From JBDIBA01 sp039812705 (GTDB lineage Bacteria; Actinomycetota; Acidimicrobiia; Acidimicrobiales; JBBSGY01), in contig JBDIBA010000018.1 of assembly GCA_039812705.1 (NCBI GenBank), forward strand, positions 1 through 35,934: a DNA stretch of 35,934 bases, in the 5' to 3' direction. Within the stretch, counting starts at the first letter, position 1, and each line of letters opens with the position of its first letter. A program made the position numbers and the translations under genes. Below, piece by piece: positions 1-6,773 of the stretch. The notes below the pieces were generated by a model, which did no database searches, was not told the origin of the DNA, and was given only the letters and a program-made list of their open reading frames with translations.

Positions 1-22
1 CTGCGCCCACCCACAAGTTCGT

Positions 23-1213
23 CTATCGAACCAGGGTAAGGCCCTGATTCGATGTCATCGCGGTGATTTCGTTGCGGACATCTGCAGAAACCGCGTGATA
101 TGCCTGCTTCATTGACCCAATGTCAGCAATGCGCTCGGTCAACTCTTGGAAATCTTTTCCCCTGAGGTATCGCTCAGCACCTGCAAGCAACAACGCTGTC
201 GACCACGGCGGCATGCGCGCTTCAAAAGTTATTTCGTCAACACCAGTTGGCTGACACATAAAGGCGCTCAAGTGGTCCAACGTCAAGGGAACCCCTATTA
301 CGCGTGATCCGTTGATCGTGGTGAACTCAGCTTTGTCTGATGCGTATTCCGTGGATCGAGCAAGGTCGCGAAGGGTCAGGCCCGAGATGACCTCTACTGC
401 ACCATACGAAACCTGAAGATCGGCCTGAGCAACCATCAGCAGATCGTCATACCGCAGCTCAAGCCCGCGACCGCTTTCTTCATACAGCTCACGCGCAGCC
501 GCCGACATCGAACCCTTTCCTGCCGCACCGATCACCAAAACGCTGCCGTCTGGCCCAATATCGCCCGCCACCACAGCGCCACCAAAGGTTCCGAATGTTC
601 CCGCAAAACTCGACGCATTGCTTCGCGGAGCAAGGACAGCAACGGGCACTTCCCCGTTGCTGTGCAAGACGGGCAGGACGTTTGCGCCAGTCGACATAGA
701 GAGTTCGATGGGAACCGGCAAGCTTCTTCGTCCCACGAAACAGCTTTCAAGCGTCGATACAACGTCTTCAAACTGGCCGGGTTTTAGCGACTCGGAAACG
801 ATTTCTCGAACCGATTCGACATCGCTGTAATGCGGAGGTCGCGATGCCTCATAAGAAACCAGCTGCGTACCGGTCCCGCTTGGAACCAGGTAGCGCGGCG
901 CAACCATCACATCATCGCGAATCATCGGTTTGCCGTCACGGTTGACCCGGCCTGCGGCAAGCGCGTAACGCTTAAGCGTTTTCCTTGAGACTTCGCGTCT
1001 CGCTTCAAGAGTTGCCGTTAGGTTCTCGTCCAAGACTCGGTGCAGATCGGGTGCAACTGACTTGAGTGCATTTCGCTGGACATCGGCAAGCTCGTCCGCA
1101 GCGTCACGCTCGGCCGGTGTGGCCATAACAGACTTGTTTGTGAGTTTTGCAATGCGAGCCGTTGGACCACCCGCATATCGCAGGAATGAAGACTCCGTAT
1201 TGTTCACCGACAC
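23..1213 (-). CDS. Protein with degenerate Nudix-like motif
   Basis: This 396-residue soluble protein has no function I recognise. Residues 241-248 read RELYEESG, which fits the second half of the Nudix box (REUXEEXG). The glutamate and glycine expected upstream are replaced by Lys233 and Val227, so hydrolase activity is uncertain. A glycine-rich stretch (about 205-230) precedes it, as the strand before a Nudix helix would. Residues 134-197 align with residues 113-176 of the protein encoded next door (1265-2254), sharing LES, LP-P-I, LPV and PVA positions, so the two look like ancient paralogues. The start is GTG at 1213, with GAGGG about ten bases upstream; an in-frame GTG two codons later is possible. 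The gap to the upstream paralogue is 51 bases, compatible with one transcript. No signal peptide or membrane segment is seen. Confidence 0.7.
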   Translation of the reverse strand: MSVNNTESSFLRYAGGPTARIAKLTNKSVMATPAERDAADELADVQRNALKSVAPDLHRVLDENLTATLEARREVSRKTLKRYALAAGRVNRDGKPMIRDDVMVAPRYLVPSGTGTQLVSYEASRPPHYSDVESVREIVSESLKPGQFEDVVSTLESCFVGRRSLPVPIELSMSTGANVLPVLHSNGEVPVAVLAPRSNASSFAGTFGTFGGAVVAGDIGPDGSVLVIGAAGKGSMSAAARELYEESGRGLELRYDDLLMVAQADLQVSYGAVEVISGLTLRDLARSTEYASDKAEFTTINGSRVIGVPLTLDHLSAFMCQPTGVDEITFEARMPPWSTALLLAGAERYLRGKDFQELTERIADIGSMKQAYHAVSADVRNEITAMTSNQGLTLVR

Positions 1214-1264
1214 CTGATAGTTCCCTCTGTAAACGTTCGTTCCGCGCCGCCCATTAGAGCCCTC

Positions 1265-2254
1265 TTAAAATCCAAAACCCAACCCGCCACGATCAAGGCC
1301 ACGTTCCGGCGCACGGTTGTCAAACTCCAAGCTGGGACGGTGTTCGATATTCAACTCGGCCAATTCGCGCAGGAAGTCCTTGGTTTGGCTCAAGTCCCAA
1401 CCCTCGGACGCTGCAGCGACGAGCATTCCTGCGGCGCGCGGGTCTGCGTCTGCAATCTGGTCAACCAAAGCGTCGCGTTGCAGCGGGATCTGGCGCAACG
1501 GACCTCGGCGATCTCGGTTGCTTTCAAACGCGTATCTTTCAGCATCGGCCACGGGCACACGTTCGGTCCCGACAACCGACACCTGAAACTCGTCATCAGT
1601 CACAGCAAATATCGAGTCGCAACCCTCTCGTTCAGAGTCGCCAAGCCTTGCGCCTCCCCTGCCGAGATTCCATGCGTCAAGCGGCTTGCTCAAAAGAGTG
1701 AAACGAAAGCCCGCACCATCGACTCCCCGGTCAGCGACCATCGCAGCTACGGGAATCCCATCGCGCTCAACAACCGGAAGACGCTGCCAGCGAACGACTT
1801 CGCCCATGAGAATCGGCGCGGGCAACATCTGGCCATCGGTGATTTCGCTTTCAAGACGCGCAATGAGTGCGCGCTTTTGTTCAGGCTGCAACTCTTCGCG
1901 AACCACTCGACGAGCATCACCAAGGTCTGCAAGGAACCTTTGACTGGGAGTCCGGCACGCAAGCTCGCGGCCGTTCGGCGAAAAGTAACTGGCTGCAATC
2001 GAACGGTCCAACGTTGGCGCCTCGCGGATGTCGCGCAAATCGTGATTCCACCTTTGTCCGCCAAGCGCCTCGAAAAGCTCCGGCGCTTCTTCTGCGATTG
2101 CTTCCATCTGCTTGAAGATCAGCTCATCTGTTACTTCTCGATCCTCAGGAACAATAACGACCCGGTCGGCGTCCTCAACCTTCGTGACGCTGGAAACAAA
2201 ACGCTTTCCAAGATCAATAGATGCTTTGAACCCCAGTTGCTGGCGAGCTGTCAT
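1265..2254 (-). CDS. Conserved hypothetical protein, paralogue of the Nudix-like neighbour
   Basis: This 329-residue soluble protein has no recognised domain. It matches the downstream gene product (23-1213) over its middle: residues 113-136 against 134-157 share nine of 24 positions, followed by shared LP-P-I, LPV and G-PVA patterns. A weaker match begins near residue 43 (DEL...Q..A....AP.L). The region corresponding to RELYEESG in the neighbour is not conserved, so any Nudix chemistry is absent here. The C-terminus is charged and ends in a glycine/phenylalanine-rich tail (GLGFGF). The ATG at 2254 has no strong ribosome binding site. It faces away from the unknown gene at 2335, leaving 80 bases that must hold both promoters. 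Function is unknown; a scaffold or partner role for its paralogue is only a guess. Confidence 0.65.
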   Translation of the reverse strand: MTARQQLGFKASIDLGKRFVSSVTKVEDADRVVIVPEDREVTDELIFKQMEAIAEEAPELFEALGGQRWNHDLRDIREAPTLDRSIAASYFSPNGRELACRTPSQRFLADLGDARRVVREELQPEQKRALIARLESEITDGQMLPAPILMGEVVRWQRLPVVERDGIPVAAMVADRGVDGAGFRFTLLSKPLDAWNLGRGGARLGDSEREGCDSIFAVTDDEFQVSVVGTERVPVADAERYAFESNRDRRGPLRQIPLQRDALVDQIADADPRAAGMLVAAASEGWDLSQTKDFLRELAELNIEHRPSLEFDNRAPERGLDRGGLGFGF

Positions 2255-2334
2255 GGCAGTTCAACGTACTAACTGGCGTCAAATCGTCCCACGCAACATT
2301 GCGGACAGATCTGGCCAGCTAGCCTTGCCAAACC

Positions 2335-2922
2335 ATGGCCGTTATCGACATTGCTGGTTTCGTAACCGAACTCAAAGACCATGCCATCGACCACGGCTTT
2401 CACGTTCACGACGAGCGCCACTTTGTGGAGACCTATTCACTTCGTCAGGCGTGGGAAGTCGACGTCCACCCCGAAGACGGCTGTGGCGGGCCCATTGACC
2501 TTCACCTAGCCCTTGAAGTCGAGCCGAGAACGCTGCTTGCCTTCGAAGACTTGGTGATGGTCCTCGACGACCTCGACGAGATTCCCGATCAGTTTGAGCT
2601 GCCGCTGACCTTTACGTGGGCGTTGCCGCCGCTTCCCAATCCACCAGACATGCTGGCAACGGCAATGGAACTCGCCGGCATCGGCGGCATGGAATTGCCG
2701 CTCGACACATCGGCATCAGACTCCTACGCATCGGCAACCGAACGGCCCGAACGTCGCATGACAATCGTTGGCCGTCACGACATGCAAATGGGCACAATCA
2801 TGCGCGGCGAAAGTTCGCTTTGTGGCGTCTATGACCGCGCAATGGATGTCAGTCGTTTCTTGCTAGATCGCGTCAGCGACTGGCTTGGTGACGATGACAA
2901 CGATGACAGCGCTTTCGACTGA
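2335..2922 (+). CDS. Hypothetical acidic protein
   Basis: This 195-residue protein is soluble and acidic, ending in a run of Asp and Asn residues (DDDNDDSAFD). The first 90 residues look like an alpha/beta domain rich in acidic and histidine residues (HAIDHGFHVHDERHFVE), followed by a proline-rich linker (LPPLPNPPD) and a second half without recognised motifs. It does not match a family I know. It is transcribed divergently from the paralogous pair on its left and converges with the receiver-HDOD gene on its right, with only 19 bases between the stop codons. The ATG at 2335 lacks an obvious Shine-Dalgarno sequence, so it may be leaderless. Codon use looks like its neighbours, which favours a real gene. 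Confidence 0.55.
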   Translation: MAVIDIAGFVTELKDHAIDHGFHVHDERHFVETYSLRQAWEVDVHPEDGCGGPIDLHLALEVEPRTLLAFEDLVMVLDDLDEIPDQFELPLTFTWALPPLPNPPDMLATAMELAGIGGMELPLDTSASDSYASATERPERRMTIVGRHDMQMGTIMRGESSLCGVYDRAMDVSRFLLDRVSDWLGDDDNDDSAFD

Positions 2923-2941
2923 ACGCGCCAAGGTTTGGTCC

Positions 2942-4135
2942 CTATGCGGGGTCTACAAGCATCCCCAGGCGACTGAGCAATTCATCAACCTGATCGAAGC
3001 GGTCCAAATAGTCAGCCTCAAGCTCGTAGTCGTGCGACCAACCAATTTCATCAATTGTCTGGTGACGCTGCGACACAACGTGTTCGGCAATGAAGACTGA
3101 ATGAGTGAGATCCATTGTCGATCCGCCAAGCAGGTTTGCATCGTGGTGACGCGCAACGGCTTCGACAATTGGTTCAGGAAGTCCCCACATGCGCAGCAAC
3201 GCAGCGCCGAGGTGCGCGTGGTGCATGCCAAAGATTTCCATCTCGACTTCGGTGACCGAAAGGTTGGAACGCATTATCTGCACCTGCAGTTCCAACAACT
3301 TGTCTGGTTGGTGCAATGCATGAACAAACAGACCAATGTCAGCAAGTAGTGCAGCAACATAGGCGTTGCTTGCGCTTCTGCGGTCTGGCAACAGTTCGCG
3401 TGCAACACAAGCAACCGCATGCGAGTGCTCGCTAAGAGAGTCGACGATTCGCTGCGTTACAGGCGATGGCGTTTGCAACACGTTCATCAACTCGGTTGCA
3501 ACACAAAGGTTACGCACGACGTCCATGCCCAAATACGCAACGGCTTCGGTGACTCTGGTGATCTGGTGAGCAAGTCCGTAGAAAGCAGAGTTCACAACAG
3601 ACAACAATTTGGCCGAGATGATCGGGTCTTGTTCGATTGTGCGTGCGACCAACATGGCCGATGCATTTGGACTGTCCATCAACTCGTTCAGCGCCAAGAC
3701 AATTGCCGACGGACGCGGAAGGTTTCCGATGCCGCTCAACATGTCCTGCAGGCATGGGTCGCCAAGAATCTGAGCAAGCCCGTGAGTGCGGTGAAGCACG
3801 TCAATCAAGGACTCGGTCTCAATTGGGGCCAACACCGTGCGGTGCGCTTCAACAGCGCCTCTCGCAAGGGCTTCAGCATCGCCCATCTCTGCTAGCAAGA
3901 CACGCGTCATGCTCGGGGTCTGGAAGCGAACGATTGACAACAGTTCAGCGCCACCAATGCCGGGCAGTCCTGCTTCGCATGCAACAACGTCGTAGTCGCG
4001 CATCTCCATCATGTCGAGCGCTTCTTCGCCGCTGGACACTTCACGAATATCCCAGTCCAATGACCTAGCCCGAAGTGCGTCACGTAGTTGATTCACGTCG
4101 AATGACTCACTACCGACGAGCAGAGCTTGCACCAT
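2942..4135 (-). CDS. Degenerate receiver-HDOD signalling protein
   Basis: This 397-residue protein has an N-terminal receiver-like domain (about 1-120) and a C-terminal HDOD domain (about 135-340), the HD-related output domain found in signalling proteins. It closely parallels the gene upstream (4196-5380) in length and domain order, but its receiver has lost the chemistry. The acidic pocket is Gly8-Ser9 instead of Asp8-Asp9. The phosphoacceptor Asp54 is Glu54, and the conserved Lys-Pro near residue 105 is Ala-Pro. Glu in place of Asp can mimic phosphorylation, so the protein may be constitutively on or regulated otherwise. The HDOD part has the typical LP..P..I....NELM....A....A..IEQDP..SAKLL..VNSAFYGL pattern. 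The ATG at 4135 follows GGAAA. It lies 60 bases after its paralogue and is probably co-transcribed. Its partner and output are unknown. Confidence 0.85.
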   Translation of the reverse strand: MVQALLVGSESFDVNQLRDALRARSLDWDIREVSSGEEALDMMEMRDYDVVACEAGLPGIGGAELLSIVRFQTPSMTRVLLAEMGDAEALARGAVEAHRTVLAPIETESLIDVLHRTHGLAQILGDPCLQDMLSGIGNLPRPSAIVLALNELMDSPNASAMLVARTIEQDPIISAKLLSVVNSAFYGLAHQITRVTEAVAYLGMDVVRNLCVATELMNVLQTPSPVTQRIVDSLSEHSHAVACVARELLPDRRSASNAYVAALLADIGLFVHALHQPDKLLELQVQIMRSNLSVTEVEMEIFGMHHAHLGAALLRMWGLPEPIVEAVARHHDANLLGGSTMDLTHSVFIAEHVVSQRHQTIDEIGWSHDYELEADYLDRFDQVDELLSRLGMLVDPA

Positions 4136-4195
4136 TTGTTTCCAATCTCTTGGTTGTTGTTGCTGCGCCTCTGATGAACTGCGCAGTCATTTTGG

Positions 4196-5380
4196 CTACG
4201 CCCGTTGTGCTGCAAGAAGACCGGCCACTCTTTCGAGTAGGCCCAGTTCTTCGAGATACTTGCGCCCCAGAGCCTCTTCGTTGTCCTCACGCATCGGAAG
4301 ATCTGGGTGGTTTGAGTTTGCAATTGCTTCGGCGATTGCAACGGCATGAGTTGCATCCATCTTGCGCTCTGGCAAATCGCAAGCGTCGTGGTGTCGCGCA
4401 ACTGCTTCAACGACGCCATAAGGCACGCCCCACAGGTTCAACAAGTACGCGCCAAGGTCTGAGTGATTTGCGCCCAGCACTTCAAACTCAACGTCGCGAA
4501 TTGAAAGATTGCCATTTGCGCAAGTTTCGCGAAGCGCAGTGAAACGGTCAGGCAAGTAGGCAGCAACTACAAGAAGTCCGACATCGTGCAGCAGTCCGGC
4601 AACAAAGGCCTCGCTAGCCTGACGACGGTCAACAACAAGTTGTCGTGCAATCGATGCAACCTGCGCGCCGTGTTCGTGCAGATAGGCAATGTAATCACTG
4701 TGTTCTGTCGAAGCGCCCGAGACTGAACGAAACACTTCAACCGAAATAGCCAGGTTACGAACCGTGTTCATTCCCAGATACGCAACGGCTTCGCGAACCT
4801 CATTGATGCTGCGACTGAGTCCATACGAAGCGGAGTTAACCAACTGGAACAGCTTGACGGTCAAACCCATGTCGCTGCCGACGATTTCGGCGACGCTGTC
4901 GACGTCGGCATCGGGGCTGCCAAGAATCGCGTTGAGGCGCATGATGCTTTGTGGAGGGCGCGGCAAATCAGTGATGTTGCCGAGGATTGCCTTCAGCTCC
5001 GGGTCGCGCAGGCGCTGGCCCAATTCCCAAGCGCGTTCAATGACGCTTCGCACCATTCGCGGCTGGCAGGGCTTGTGGAGATATTGGTGAGCGTGAGGAA
5101 CCAGCTGGCTCGTGTAGCTCGTGTCGGCATTGCCCGACATCAAGATTCGCATGGTGTAGGGGTGCGTGTCGCGAACGATCTGAAGAAGTTCCGCGCCGTC
5201 CATTTCAGGCATCTGAAGGTCAGAGCAGATCACGTCAAAGTCTTCGGCGTCCATGATCTCAAGGGCCTCTGCACCACTTGAGGCAAGCGCAATTTCCCAG
5301 CTGGCGCCGGTCATCTGCAACATGTTTTTCAGATCGCCAAGGACGCTTAGGTCATCATCGACGAACAGAACATGAATCAC
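4196..5380 (-). CDS. Response regulator with HDOD output domain
   Basis: This 394-residue protein has a canonical receiver (1-120) and an HDOD domain (about 135-340). Receiver residues are intact: Asp8-Asp9-Asp10, phosphoacceptor Asp54 in SDLQMPEMDG, Ser82 in MSGN and Lys in HKPCQP. HDOD domains are metal-poor relatives of HD phosphohydrolases and usually act by protein contacts in signalling; their exact output varies. The C-terminal half contains AEIVGSDMGLTVKLFQLVNSASYGL and a histidine-containing VARHHDA segment. The start is GTG at 5380, with AAGGGG about nine bases upstream. The next gene downstream is a paralogue with a dead receiver, so the two may form a phospho-dependent heteromer (inference). 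No histidine kinase is encoded in the window, so the cognate kinase must lie elsewhere. Confidence 0.9.
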   Translation of the reverse strand: MIHVLFVDDDLSVLGDLKNMLQMTGASWEIALASSGAEALEIMDAEDFDVICSDLQMPEMDGAELLQIVRDTHPYTMRILMSGNADTSYTSQLVPHAHQYLHKPCQPRMVRSVIERAWELGQRLRDPELKAILGNITDLPRPPQSIMRLNAILGSPDADVDSVAEIVGSDMGLTVKLFQLVNSASYGLSRSINEVREAVAYLGMNTVRNLAISVEVFRSVSGASTEHSDYIAYLHEHGAQVASIARQLVVDRRQASEAFVAGLLHDVGLLVVAAYLPDRFTALRETCANGNLSIRDVEFEVLGANHSDLGAYLLNLWGVPYGVVEAVARHHDACDLPERKMDATHAVAIAEAIANSNHPDLPMREDNEEALGRKYLEELGLLERVAGLLAAQRA

Positions 5381-5543
5381 GCTTACGGCCCCTTAATCAC
5401 CTCAGCTAGCGAAGAACTCCCACTAGTTCCCTTTCATCGGACGATTGGAGGGCCGGATTGAGCGTTAACGGGGATGAATCTTTAGCTGAATTGTTTTTCG
5501 GGCCAGATTTCGGGATGAAACCTGTTCAGGGCATCATTCCCAG

Positions 5544-5576
5544 GTGATTTCTGGGTGATTGCTGGGTGCTTTCTGG
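5544..5576. repeat. Three tandem 11-bp repeats
   Basis: Three consecutive 11-base units (GTGATTTCTGG, GTGATTGCTGG, GTGCTTTCTGG) lie between uppP and the receiver-HDOD genes. They differ from each other by one or two bases. The 211-base gap (5381-5591) holds no gene. The 11-base period is one helical turn, so protein binding is possible but not shown. Confidence 0.7.
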
Positions 5577-5591
5577 GGAGCTGGCGTCGGC

Positions 5592-6455
5592 TCAGGTGGC
5601 GGCGATTGTGCCGGTCGCAACCAGGGCCAAGACGACGATGCCTAGAACGATTCTGTAGATCACGAAGATTCGGTAGTCGTGGCGGGAAATGAACTTCAAC
5701 AACCACGCCACGGCCACGTAACCAGAGACGAAACTGACAGCCAGGGCAAGCAAGGTTGGCCCCCAGCCGACGCCGTTTGAGATGTCATTGAACTTCGTAA
5801 CTGACTGCAAGATGGCGGCCGCGACTAGCGCCGGCACCGACAGAAAGAAGGACAAACGGGTAACCGTCACGCGGTCAAGTTCACGCAAGAGACCCGCAGA
5901 CAGCGTGGCGCCGGAACGGGAAATGCCAGGGATGAGTGCGAGACACTGCGCAATACCAATGATGATCGTGTCTTTGCGGTTGACGTCAGCCTCGTGGCGG
6001 ACTTGGGTGCCTTTTCGATCCGCGTAGTAGAGGACGAAACTCCAAACGATCAGCGCCGCACCAACCACCCACAGGCTACGCAACGTTGTTTCGATGGCGT
6101 CTTTGAACAACAAACCGACGATCGCAATTGGAATGGAACCGATAACCACCGCCCAAGCCATCTTGTATCGATGGTCGCGCTTGTCACTTGCAAGCAGGCC
6201 AACGACAAGCGCGCGGGCCAGGTTGAAGAAGTCCTTGCGGAAATAGATAACCGTCGCGAGGACCGCGCCCACCTGAATAATTGCCGTGAACGCCGTGATG
6301 TCGGGGCTGTCGATCTTGAAGCCGAAAAGTTTTTCGGTGATCGTCAAGTGCGCGGTGCTGGAAACCGGCAGGAACTCGGTTACGCCTTCAATTAGGCCGA
6401 AGATGATGGCCTGCCACCAACTGACAACCTGCGTTGCGTCACTCGCTAAATCCAA
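5592..6455 (-). CDS. uppP: Undecaprenyl-diphosphatase UppP (BacA family)
   Basis: UppP removes one phosphate from undecaprenyl diphosphate at the outer face of the membrane, recycling the lipid carrier for peptidoglycan and other wall polymers. It is also linked to bacitracin tolerance. The 287-residue length is normal. Both family signatures are visible: EGVTEFLPVSS at 23-33 and PGISRSGAT at 176-184, which bear the catalytic Glu, Ser and Arg. About eight hydrophobic segments alternate with short loops. The start is TTG at 6455, preceded by GGAG at a good distance; no nearer ATG fits the N-terminus. The gene stands alone between a tRNA gene and the receiver-HDOD genes. The matching synthase UppS is encoded at 19098-19829. 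Confidence 0.95.
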   Translation of the reverse strand: MDLASDATQVVSWWQAIIFGLIEGVTEFLPVSSTAHLTITEKLFGFKIDSPDITAFTAIIQVGAVLATVIYFRKDFFNLARALVVGLLASDKRDHRYKMAWAVVIGSIPIAIVGLLFKDAIETTLRSLWVVGAALIVWSFVLYYADRKGTQVRHEADVNRKDTIIIGIAQCLALIPGISRSGATLSAGLLRELDRVTVTRLSFFLSVPALVAAAILQSVTKFNDISNGVGWGPTLLALAVSFVSGYVAVAWLLKFISRHDYRIFVIYRIVLGIVVLALVATGTIAAT

Positions 6456-6525
6456 AACAACTCCAACCTTTACTTGTTCGTCTGCCCGCCTTGTTGCGCA
6501 CGGCTTTCGCGCGGCCGCGAACAGG

Positions 6526-6599
6526 TGGGCCCGGTGGGGCTCGAACCCACGACCAAAGGATTATGAGTCCTCTGCTCTAACCAACTGAGCTACAGGCCC
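6526..6599 (-). tRNA. tRNA with CAU anticodon, probably tRNA-Ile2
   Basis: On the minus strand the sequence folds into a complete 74-base cloverleaf: a seven-pair acceptor (GGGCCTG with CGGGCCC), a D-arm, an anticodon stem with loop CTCATAA, a five-pair T-stem with loop TTCGAGC, and discriminator A73. CCA is not encoded. The anticodon is CAU, which serves elongator Met or, after lysidine modification, Ile2. The acceptor pairs C4-G69 and C5-G68 are ones I recall as favouring the lysidine synthetase TilS, so I favour Ile2. It is not an initiator, because the 1-72 pair is G-C and the anticodon stem lacks the three G-C pairs. Confidence 0.9.
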
Positions 6600-6773
6600 A
6601 CCTCTTCTCGACCGCGGACGAACTCTAATCGTCGTTCACTGTTCAGCGTCCTTGCGCGCCGACGGGGTCCGTTTCGGATTAATGCATGCGATGGTTCGCG
6701 GATCAGAGACGCGACTGTCGCAGCCACCTGACAGAATGAAAAGCATCGCACCGCCTGGGAGAACGCCGCGCAA

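Noticed and set aside
1340..2272. A 310-codon open frame on the plus strand
   Set aside because: It is antisense to the paralogue gene at 1265-2254, whose protein aligns with its neighbour. The antisense product has no recognisable motif and an atypical composition.
2942..5380. HD-GYP cyclic-di-GMP phosphodiesterases
   Set aside because: No GYP motif or full HD metal-site set is visible. The conserved LP-P..I and VNSA-YGL patterns are those of HDOD domains.
6526..6599. Initiator tRNA-Met
   Set aside because: The first acceptor pair is G-C, and the anticodon stem lacks the three consecutive G-C pairs of initiators.
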